In this document: piece by piece, positions 1 through 4,863 of the stretch
How the letters are laid out: each line of letters opens with the position of its first letter
Position numbering within the stretch: position 1 is the stretch's first letter
Assembly: GCA_937872085.1 (NCBI GenBank)
Contig: CALMQK010000252.1
Location: forward strand, 1-5,208
DNA: 5,208 bases
DNA from: an uncultured euryarchaeote
Lineage (GTDB): Archaea > Thermoplasmatota > Thermoplasmata > UBA10834
Reading direction: 5' to 3'
Program-made: the position numbers and the translations under genes
The notes under the pieces: generated by a model
Databases searched by the model: none
Told to the model about the DNA's origin: nothing
Seen by the model: only the letters and a program-made list of their open reading frames with translations

Positions 1-191
1 TCCTCGAACTCCTTGACCATCTGCCCTCGCCCGAACCATCCGAGGTCCCCACCCTTCTTGCCTGATGGGCAATCGGAATGCTTCTGGGCCAGGTCAGCGA
101 AGTCCCCACCGGAGTTTATCTTGGTCAGCAGATCCTTTGCCTTGTCCTCGTTCTTCACTAGAATATGCGCTGCGTGGACTTGCTTTGCCAT
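1..191 (-). CDS. Parvulin-type peptidyl-prolyl cis/trans isomerase, 3' end outside window
   Basis: Translating the minus strand from ATG at 191 gives 63 residues with no stop, running off the left edge. The visible part matches the rotamase core of parvulins (PpiC/Pin1 class): AAHILVK at residues 7-13 (His9 is the conserved active-site His), [16 protein letters not shown] at 28-43 (Cys41 aligns with the catalytic Cys of Pin1) and [17 protein letters not shown] at 47-63. Single-domain parvulins are about 90-100 residues, so roughly a third is missing. There is no signal peptide, membrane segment or WW domain. The basic phosphate-binding loop of Pin1 is absent after the HILV strand, so it is more like the non-phospho-specific PpiC/Par14 type. 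The inferred role is cytosolic prolyl isomerase/folding helper. No Shine-Dalgarno site precedes the ATG. It lies 51 bases downstream of the ATP-cone gene on the same strand and may be co-transcribed or leaderless from its own weak promoter. Confidence 0.9.
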   Translation of the reverse strand, partial: MAKQVHAAHILVKNEDKAKDLLTKINSGGDFADLAQKHSDCPSGKKGGDLGWFGRGQMVKEFE

Positions 192-213
192 ATCGAGTTG
201 AAGGAGGTCGAGG

Positions 214-223
214 CATAAGAAAC
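214..223 (-). promoter_or_regulatory. Weak TATA-like element ahead of the parvulin gene
   Basis: The minus strand reads GTTTCTTATG, centred about 28 bases upstream of the parvulin ATG at 191. That spacing would give a leaderless or nearly leaderless transcript, as predicted for other genes here. The match to the archaeal TATA consensus is poor, so read-through from the ATP-cone promoter is an equally good explanation. Confidence 0.25.
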
Positions 224-242
224 TTTTTGGACAACCCGAGGT

Positions 243-518
243 TCAGGGCTTTCCTCTTGTCGATCTCTTCTTGACCTCGTGCTCGTACTGACGCCAGGCG
301 TGGTCCCAAGCGAGGTCTATGCGCTGTAGCCTCACCAAGACCGCAGCCCGTATGTCAGCACTGGTAGTCTCCTCCTTGAGGTCGGAGCTGATCCGGATCT
401 CCTCCGCGATACCCCTCGCAACGGCATCCGGTCCCCCTGTCTTGGTCACGCTCAAAGCGATCTTCTCCGCGGAGAAGGGCTCCTTCGAACCGTCCCTCTT
501 AACAACCGTTCGGATCAT
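243..518 (-). CDS. Stand-alone ATP-cone domain protein
   Basis: A 91-residue protein that is almost wholly one ATP-cone domain, the ATP/dATP-binding fold known from the N-terminus of ribonucleotide reductases and from NrdR. The diagnostic start is VVKRDGSKEPFSAEKI (residues 5-20). It is followed by an Ile/Ala-rich helical stretch with IAEEI and IRAAVLVRL, and by the closing helix DHAWRQYEHEVKKR, which matches the A-x-x-Y/Y-R-type end of the family. There is no zinc ribbon (so not NrdR), no catalytic reductase domain and no membrane segment. The frame also opens at a GTG at 548, but that start lies upstream of the transcription start predicted from the TATA box at 551-558, and the family match begins right at ATG 518, so I use 518. 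It is divergent from the iron regulator and upstream of the parvulin gene on the same strand. The function is unknown; nucleotide binding is inferred from the domain. Confidence 0.85.
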   Translation of the reverse strand: MIRTVVKRDGSKEPFSAEKIALSVTKTGGPDAVARGIAEEIRISSDLKEETTSADIRAAVLVRLQRIDLAWDHAWRQYEHEVKKRSTRGKP

Positions 519-550
519 GCATACCCGCCACGCAAAGGCTCTACGCACGG

Positions 551-558
551 GATATACC
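551..558 (-). promoter_or_regulatory. TATA box of the ATP-cone gene
   Basis: The minus strand reads GGTATATC, centred about 36 bases upstream of ATG 518. With archaeal spacing of about 25 bases from TATA centre to start site, transcription would begin near 530. This leaves a leader of about 12 bases and excludes the GTG at 548 as the start codon. Confidence 0.55.
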
Positions 559-619
559 TATTGCCGCTTACGAATCTAGCGCTCCTTCTCAAGGGCAAGA
601 TCCGGAACCCTGCTGCAGG

Positions 620-627
620 TCACGTGA
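620..627. repeat. Short perfect palindrome TCACGTGA in the divergent intergenic region
   Basis: An 8-base perfect palindrome roughly midway between the two divergent TATA boxes (551-558 and 687-695). It does not resemble the DtxR-like operator at 694-707. Chance occurrence is quite possible; a regulator site for either promoter is only a suggestion. The rest of 559-686 shows no convincing gene or RNA; a 14-codon ATG frame at 632-676 has no supporting evidence. Confidence 0.3.
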
Positions 628-686
628 GCCAATGAGGGACCTGATGGACGAGCTCTGCAAGGGTGGACCAGTGTAAGAAGCGAGAG

Positions 687-695
687 TATAAATTT
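687..695 (+). promoter_or_regulatory. TATA box of the regulator-feoB operon
   Basis: TATAAATTT is a near-consensus archaeal TATA box and the best promoter in the window. Its centre (about 691) predicts transcription starting around 714-718, essentially at ATG 718, so the mRNA is expected to be leaderless. The upstream in-frame ATG at 700 would lie before the transcription start. The box overlaps the left edge of the operator palindrome by two bases. Confidence 0.8.
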
Positions 696-707
696 AGGTA
701 TGCCTAA
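694..707. promoter_or_regulatory. DtxR/IdeR-like operator palindrome
   Basis: TTAGGTATGCCTAA is an inverted repeat in which six of seven base pairs match about the centre (arms TTAGG/CCTAA; the only mismatch is T699/G702). The TTAGG...CCTAA arms are the hallmark of bacterial DtxR/IdeR iron boxes. The site lies between the TATA box and the predicted transcription start, where a bound repressor would block TFB or RNA polymerase. The gene directly downstream encodes a DtxR-family protein, so iron-dependent autorepression of the operon is the natural reading. The sequence and position are direct observations; binding is inferred. Confidence 0.75.
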
Positions 708-717
708 TTCTCTTACG

Positions 718-1386
718 ATGGACCCTGAGATAATCGAGCAATACCTCAAGATAATCTACAAGCTCACCGAGGAGGGTGGACAGGCAAAGACCTCCGACAT
801 CGCGGCGGAGCTGGATGTGGCCCCTGCCAGTGTCACCGAGATGCTCCACAAACTCTCCGCAAAGGGATACGTCAAGCATGAACCGTATCGGGGCGTGGTC
901 CTAAAGTCGAAGGGCAAGAAGATCGCCACGAAAGTGACTCGAAAACACCGGTTGCTCGAGCGTTTTCTGACGGACTTCATCGGCGTGAAAGGGCCCACCA
1001 CTCACCAACAGGCGTGCAAGATGGAACATGCCCTTACGGACGAGGCAGAGCAGAGCCTCTGCAGGATGATGCAGCATCCAGACAAATGTCCGGACGGACG
1101 TGAGATCCCGAAGTGTGAGAGAGGGATTTCATGCGACAAGTGCACGAGCTGCGACGTGCCTCTCTCAGAGATGAGAGAGGGAGAGACCGCCGTTGTGTCT
1201 CACTTGATCTCGAGGGACAACGACGAGTTGTGCTCCATGCTGTCCATGGGATTCGTTCCCGGCAGCGAGATAAAGATCGAGAAGAGGATCCCTATGGGAG
1301 GACCAATAATCATCAACCTGAAGGGGACCAAGGTCGCCCTCTCCCGCACCCGAGGGGACGTCCTCCATGTCATAAGAGCAGGATAG
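718..1386 (+). CDS. DtxR/IdeR-family iron-dependent regulator with FeoA-like C-terminal domain
   Basis: A 222-residue cytosolic metal-dependent repressor. The winged helix-turn-helix spans about residues 1-65 (SDIAAELDVAPASVTEMLHK at 26-45, then the YRGVVL wing). The dimerisation domain follows, to about 120, with the metal ligands His77, Glu81, His96, Cys100, Glu103 and His104; HQQACKMEHALTDEAE closely resembles the same segment of DtxR. Cys rather than Glu at 100 favours Fe(II) over the Mn(II)-type MntR. Gln8 occupies the ligand position that is Met in DtxR and Asp in MntR. Residues 124-145 hold CPDGREIP and a cluster of Cys133, 139, 142 and 145. Residues 147-222 form a FeoA/SH3-like domain (MGFVPGSEIKIEKR, KVALSRTRGDVLHV). 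I chose ATG 718 over ATG 700 because 700 lies inside the operator and upstream of the predicted transcript start. It is followed by feoB after 12 bases, so it very probably controls iron uptake and itself. Confidence 0.92.
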   Translation: MDPEIIEQYLKIIYKLTEEGGQAKTSDIAAELDVAPASVTEMLHKLSAKGYVKHEPYRGVVLKSKGKKIATKVTRKHRLLERFLTDFIGVKGPTTHQQACKMEHALTDEAEQSLCRMMQHPDKCPDGREIPKCERGISCDKCTSCDVPLSEMREGETAVVSHLISRDNDELCSMLSMGFVPGSEIKIEKRIPMGGPIIINLKGTKVALSRTRGDVLHVIRAG

Positions 1387-1390
1387 GAGG
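1385..1390 (+). promoter_or_regulatory. Shine-Dalgarno site of feoB overlapping the regulator stop codon
   Basis: AGGAGG lies 8 bases before the TTG at 1399 and shares two bases with the TAG stop (1384-1386) of the regulator. This is a strong site at good spacing. It fixes the non-ATG start and suggests translational coupling of the two genes. Confidence 0.8.
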
Positions 1391-1398
1391 CGGAGTCT

Positions 1399-3306
1399 TT
1401 GGAGATCGCCCTGGCTGGCAACCCCAATGTGGGCAAGAGCATGCTCTTCAGCCAGCTCACCGGGGTGGGCGTGATCGCATCCAACTATCCCGGCACCACA
1501 GTGGAGTATTCTGAAGCCAAGGCCAAGTTCATGGGCCTCACACTGACCGTCGTGGATCTCCCGGGCACCTATTCACTCGCAGGCAACTCTGACGAGGAGC
1601 GCGTGGCCACCAGACTGCTCACTGAGAGAAGGTCGGACTCCGTGATAGCAGTCCTGGACGCGACGAGGCTCGAGCGCAACCTCGTTTTCCTCTTCGAGCT
1701 CATCGAGGCTGGGTACAGCGTCGTGGCCGCTCTGAACATGTACGATCTTCTGAGGAAGAGCAAGCTCGAGGTGGATGTTCCAAAGCTGGAACGAATACTC
1801 ATGATGCCGGTCATTCCCACGGTCGCGACCAAGGGGGAGGGCGTCGACTCGCTGCTCTACACTTCCGTGCAGATTAGGCGGAAGAGCGGGTTCGCGGTGA
1901 GGTACGATTCACACATCGAAGGGATGATCAAGGAGCTCGAGAGGGTCATCCCTTCTGAAGAGGGAGGTCCGCCCGTCAGGAGCGTGGCTATCCGGCTCCT
2001 CATGGGGGAACAAAGCGTCATCGACAGAGCAAGCGACGTAGCAAAACAGCTCTCAGAGAGGTTCAGGGACGAATTCCGCCGGACCCACGGTGAGGATATC
2101 GTGGTGCACATCCAGAGGGACCGGTTCGGAGAGGCTGGAAGGATCGCTGGAGAGGTCCTTGGCAGGGCAGCGACCTATAGGACCAGGAAGAGCATAGCGA
2201 AGGACATCACTCTGAGGCCGGCCACTGGCATCCCGATACTCTTCGGCGTGCTCGCGCTCATGTTCGTCATCCTCGTGTTCTTCGGGGGGTTGCTGGAGGG
2301 TGCACTCGTACACTTCTACGAACACACGGGAGGCGTCTTCTTCCACGACCTAGGGACCCGCGCAGAAAATCATCTGGCATCGGGCATCCTGGATGGAATC
2401 TCGCTCAGCATAGAGGCGATGCTCGCACTTGTGATCCCTTACATCCTGGTGTTCTACGTCATGCTGTCGGTCCTTGAAGATACTGGATACCTCGTCAGGG
2501 TCGTCTCGCTCCTGGATGGGGTCATGCACAGGCTCGGGCTCCACGGGAGAGCGGTCATCCCCATGGTGGTCGGCTTCGGATGCAATGTCCCGGCCATATT
2601 GTCGACGAGAACGATGGGCTCGAGAAGAGAACGACTTATCCTCGCCACCCTGATCACGATCGCGGTGCCCTGCTCGGCGCAGACCGCGATCATCATCGGC
2701 GCCGTGGGCAAGTTCGCGGGAGCATGGTGGGCACTCCTGATCTACGTGATCCTGATGGGGATGCTCGTAGTGCTCGGGCTCGTGCTGCACAGAGCGATCA
2801 AGTTCGAGCCCACCGGGATGTGCATCGAGATACCCGACATGAGATGGCCGTCCGCCAAGCAATCCGCGATCAAGACCTACATCAGGCTGAAGGAATTCCT
2901 AACAATCGCCTTTCCACTTTTGCTGGCAGGAAGCATCATCATCGAAACGCTCCTAGCGTACGGCGTGTTGCAGTCACTGCTGCGTCCTGCGGCACCCTTC
3001 ATGATATCTGTGCTCGGCCTGCCCTCGATCGCGGCGGTAGCCCTGGTTTTCGGGGTGCTGAGGAAGGAGATGGCCCTCCAGATGCTCATGGTGCTCAGCG
3101 GTACGGGCAATCTGGCGCTTGTGCTCTCGAATCACCAGATGTTCGTCTTCGCGCTAGTGATGGCGATCTTCATGCCATGCATCGCCGCGTTCGCGGTCAT
3201 GCTCAAGGAATTCGGGCTCAAGAGCACTGTTGGCGTGGCCGCCGCCTCGATGGCCCTGGCCATCGCGACGGGTGCCTTTGCCAACCTACTGCTGAAGCTG
3301 AACTGA
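1399..3306 (+). CDS. feoB: Ferrous iron transporter FeoB (short archaeal form)
   Basis: A 635-residue polytopic membrane protein that imports Fe(II). The cytoplasmic GTPase domain has G1 GNPNVGKS (7-14), G2 around PGTTVE (31-36), G3 DLPG (53-56), G4 NMYD (113-116) and G5-like ATKGEG (143-148). A helical spacer (about 165-270) follows. The membrane part starts near 276 and carries the family gate motifs: GFGCNVPAILSTRT (392-405), PCSAQ (424-428), VFGVLRKEMALQML (550-563) and MPCIAAFAVMLKEFG (592-606). Hydrophobic segments lie near 276-298, 337-358, 411-437, 441-465, 498-521, 532-552, 573-600 and 610-631. It is shorter than E. coli FeoB (773 residues) and ends just after the last membrane helix. 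The start is TTG, supported by the Shine-Dalgarno site and by the GTPase fold beginning at residue 2. It shares an operon with the DtxR-type regulator. Residue 428 is Gln in PCSAQ where E. coli FeoB has Arg in its CGAR motif. Confidence 0.97.
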   Translation: MEIALAGNPNVGKSMLFSQLTGVGVIASNYPGTTVEYSEAKAKFMGLTLTVVDLPGTYSLAGNSDEERVATRLLTERRSDSVIAVLDATRLERNLVFLFELIEAGYSVVAALNMYDLLRKSKLEVDVPKLERILMMPVIPTVATKGEGVDSLLYTSVQIRRKSGFAVRYDSHIEGMIKELERVIPSEEGGPPVRSVAIRLLMGEQSVIDRASDVAKQLSERFRDEFRRTHGEDIVVHIQRDRFGEAGRIAGEVLGRAATYRTRKSIAKDITLRPATGIPILFGVLALMFVILVFFGGLLEGALVHFYEHTGGVFFHDLGTRAENHLASGILDGISLSIEAMLALVIPYILVFYVMLSVLEDTGYLVRVVSLLDGVMHRLGLHGRAVIPMVVGFGCNVPAILSTRTMGSRRERLILATLITIAVPCSAQTAIIIGAVGKFAGAWWALLIYVILMGMLVVLGLVLHRAIKFEPTGMCIEIPDMRWPSAKQSAIKTYIRLKEFLTIAFPLLLAGSIIIETLLAYGVLQSLLRPAAPFMISVLGLPSIAAVALVFGVLRKEMALQMLMVLSGTGNLALVLSNHQMFVFALVMAIFMPCIAAFAVMLKEFGLKSTVGVAAASMALAIATGAFANLLLKLN

Positions 3307-3315
3307 GCGCGGACT

Positions 3316-4491
3316 CTAGCGGACGAACTGCGATTGGTCCTCGTCAGAGTGGATTTGGTTAGGGAGGTTCACGCGTCCCTGGTAGTCCTCCGTGGTCCTC
3401 GAGAGCACGGGCTCATTGCCGTCCCTGAGCAGGACATACTGTGACTTGGCCCCCGTAACGATCAGGAGGAGCTTGACCTTGCCCTGCATCTCATTCTCGA
3501 CTGAGCAGCCCCAGATGAGCCTCGAGTCCGGCTTTATCTTGCTCGAGATTATCTCGGCGACCTTCGCGGCCTCCTCGATGTTCATGTCGGGCCCGCCGAC
3601 GATCCGCACCAGCGCGCCTCGGGCATCCTTCAGGTCGATCTTCCCGAGAAGCGGGGAATCCAGAGCCTCATCAACGGCGTCTTGTATCCTTTCTCCGGGT
3701 TTGCCTTCGGCCTCGCCAACACCGATCAACGAGACCCCGCCTTCGTTGAGTATGGTTCTCAGGTCGGCGTAGTCGACGTTCACGAGACCTGCACGGGTCA
3801 GCATCTCAGTCAGCCCGCCGATGGTCTGCAGGAGCAATTCGTCCGCGACCTTGAAGGCTGCCTGGACTGGAAGGTTTGGAACGAGCTCGAGGAGGGTGTC
3901 GTTGGGAATGACGATCGTCGTGTCGCAGAGCTTCGCCAGCTTAGTGAGCCAAGCCATGGCGTTCTCCATCCTCATCTCGCCCTCGGACCTGAACGGGAGG
4001 GTCACGACCCCGATGGTGAGCGCGCGGGTGGTCTCCTTCGCGATGCGAGCGACCACGGTCGAGCAAGCAGTGCCCGTGCCCCCGCCCATCCCGGCGGTGA
4101 CGAACACTATCTGGGCATCCTTCAAGAAGTCCTTGATCTCCGGCTCGTTCTCCATCGCGGCCTTCTCGCCGACATCTGGTCGGGCACCGGCCCCCAAGCC
4201 CCGCGTGGTCGTCTTCCCGATGAGGATCTTTCGTGGCGATCTGATAGTGAGAAGATGCTTCGCATCCGTATTGAGAGCCAGCATCTCGACATTGGAAAGA
4301 CGGCTCTCTACGCATCGGTTCACAGTGTTGCTGCCCGCACCTCCGCATCCGATCAACTTGATGCAGATATCGAGCTGATTCGCAATCTTCTCAAGCTCCA
4401 GGTCATCCGCGGTCTTCGGTTGCGCCTGCAGAGGCTGGTCGATAGTCACTGATGCTCCGCTAAGTGCACCTTCGATGAGACTCTTTGGCAT
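3316..4491 (-). CDS. ftsZ: Cell division GTPase FtsZ
   Basis: A 391-residue tubulin-family GTPase that polymerises into the cytokinetic ring at midcell. An N-terminal extension (about 1-42, with a charged LELEKIANQLD stretch) precedes the GTP-binding core: LIGCGGAGSNTVN (46-58), LALNTDAKHL (71-80), GKTTTRGLGAGARPDVGEKA (92-111), and the tubulin signature AGMGGGTGTACST (133-145). The T7 catalytic loop is NVDYADLRTILNEGG (238-252), with Asp240 and Asp243 supplying the hydrolysis-promoting acidic residues for the neighbouring subunit. The C-terminal domain ends near 356, followed by a short tail with acidic HSDEDQ and a terminal FVR. The frame is open for a further 52 codons upstream, but ATG 4491 is the better start: it fits the TATA box at 4523-4532, and the upstream part is unlike FtsZ and covers the promoter. 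The length is normal for the family. It is convergent with feoB, with a 9-base gap. I cannot assign it to the FtsZ1 or FtsZ2 clade by eye. Confidence 0.97.
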   Translation of the reverse strand: MPKSLIEGALSGASVTIDQPLQAQPKTADDLELEKIANQLDICIKLIGCGGAGSNTVNRCVESRLSNVEMLALNTDAKHLLTIRSPRKILIGKTTTRGLGAGARPDVGEKAAMENEPEIKDFLKDAQIVFVTAGMGGGTGTACSTVVARIAKETTRALTIGVVTLPFRSEGEMRMENAMAWLTKLAKLCDTTIVIPNDTLLELVPNLPVQAAFKVADELLLQTIGGLTEMLTRAGLVNVDYADLRTILNEGGVSLIGVGEAEGKPGERIQDAVDEALDSPLLGKIDLKDARGALVRIVGGPDMNIEEAAKVAEIISSKIKPDSRLIWGCSVENEMQGKVKLLLIVTGAKSQYVLLRDGNEPVLSRTTEDYQGRVNLPNQIHSDEDQSQFVR

Positions 4492-4501
4492 AGTGCATCC
4501 C

Positions 4502-4512
4502 TGTACGTACGT
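4502..4512. repeat. Overlapping palindromes GTACGTAC/ACGTACGT at the predicted ftsZ transcript start
   Basis: The run TGTACGTACGT contains two overlapping 8-base perfect palindromes (4503-4510 and 4505-4512). It sits where transcription of ftsZ is predicted to begin from its TATA box, 11-20 bases before the ATG. It may be an operator for ftsZ or a chance repeat of a 4-base unit. Confidence 0.35.
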
Positions 4513-4522
4513 GGGAGCGCCC

Positions 4523-4532
4523 AGTATATAAC
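4523..4532 (-). promoter_or_regulatory. TATA box of ftsZ
   Basis: The minus strand reads GTTATATACT, centred about 36 bases upstream of ATG 4491. It predicts transcription starting near 4502 and a leader of about 10 bases, too short for a standard Shine-Dalgarno arrangement; only a weak GGATG precedes the start. Confidence 0.6.
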
Positions 4533-4540
4533 AGATGCTG

Positions 4541-4592
4541 GTCCGCCAGCCAGGCCACGCGCGCGCACATGCGATGGCACACGCAGGCGGAC
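4541..4592. repeat. Inverted repeat GTCCGCC/GGCGGAC around an alternating purine-pyrimidine tract
   Basis: Perfect 7-base arms at 4541-4547 and 4586-4592 enclose 38 bases. Inside, 4556-4573 is an 18-base run of strict pyrimidine-purine alternation with a CGCGCGCGC core. The block lies just upstream of the ftsZ TATA box, between it and the tRNA gene. A second small dyad, CGCCA-GA-TGGCG, lies at 4596-4607. No coding potential or known RNA family is evident; the role is unknown. Confidence 0.4.
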
Positions 4593-4637
4593 ACGCGCCA
4601 GATGGCGTCCTGGATGATATCCGAGTGATGATCTCCC

Positions 4638-4663
4638 TGAGGAACAATAGGAAGAATCGGAAG
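4638..4663 (-). terminator. Possible pyrimidine-rich terminator after tRNA-Thr
   Basis: Directly after the tRNA discriminator base the minus strand becomes strongly pyrimidine-rich (starting CTTCCGATTCTTCC, then TTGTTCCTC). Archaeal terminators are usually T-rich tracts rather than hairpins. The tract is interrupted by C and lacks a run of five or more T, so the call is weak. Confidence 0.25.
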
Positions 4664-4735
4664 AGCCACTGGAGGGAATCGAACCCTCGACCTACGCCTT
4701 ACCAAGGCGTCGCTATACCTCTAAGCCACAGTGGC
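4664..4735 (-). tRNA. tRNA-Thr (anticodon GGT)
   Basis: A full 72-base cloverleaf on the minus strand. The acceptor stem GCCACTG/CAGTGGC has 7 perfect pairs; the D arm is GCT...AGC with GG in the loop; the anticodon stem ACGCC/GGCGT has 5 perfect pairs with loop TTGGTAA, giving anticodon GGT (Thr, codons ACC/ACU). A 5-base variable loop AGGTC and a T arm GAGGG-TTCGATT-CCCTC follow. The discriminator is T, and the CCA end is not encoded, as expected for many archaea. No intron is present. It lies between ftsZ and the membrane-protein gene, on their strand, with its own TATA-like element. Confidence 0.97.
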
Positions 4736-4769
4736 TTGGATGTCTGGCCGCAAGGCATCTTGCCATGTG

Positions 4770-4779
4770 TATTAAAAGG
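4770..4779 (-). promoter_or_regulatory. TATA-like element of tRNA-Thr
   Basis: The minus strand reads CCTTTTAATA, centred about 39 bases upstream of the tRNA 5' end. This would start transcription about 14 bases before the mature tRNA, leaving a short leader for RNase P to remove. Confidence 0.5.
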
Positions 4780-4863
4780 TTGTTGGGTGCAGGGAATTCA
4801 TAATCCAGGCACGTCTGGACCCACCAAGAACCGAAACGATGGCGCCGTGACTATCCAGACCTA

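Noticed and set aside
200..210. Strong Shine-Dalgarno-like GAAGGAGGTCG on the plus strand
   Set aside because: No suitable start codon and open frame follows it, and the region is the minus-strand leader of the parvulin gene.
632..676. A 14-codon ATG frame in the divergent intergenic region
   Set aside because: It is too short to judge, has no promoter or ribosome-binding site at a convincing distance, and no recognisable sequence.
673..716. Inverted repeat GTAAGA/TCTTAC flanking the operon promoter
   Set aside because: The arms are only 6 bases, far apart, and not centred on the operator; this is likely chance.
2350..2862. A 170-codon open frame on the strand opposite feoB
   Set aside because: It is antisense to conserved FeoB membrane motifs, is rich in His, Asp, Glu and Arg as expected for the reverse complement of hydrophobic codons, and matches no family I recognise.
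2580..3362. A 260-codon plus-strand frame overlapping the end of feoB
   Set aside because: It lies in another frame of a well-supported gene, has an Arg/Asp/His-rich low-plausibility composition, and runs through the feoB stop into the end of ftsZ.
3682..4452. Long plus-strand frames opposite ftsZ (also 3821-4378)
   Set aside because: They are shadows of ftsZ, whose frame carries all the tubulin-family motifs; no start signal or recognisable domain is present.
4492..4647. N-terminal extension of ftsZ to the upstream start at 4647
   Set aside because: The extra 52 residues are unlike FtsZ, are Cys/Ala/Arg-rich, and cover the TATA box and GC-alternating block; ATG 4491 fits promoter spacing.
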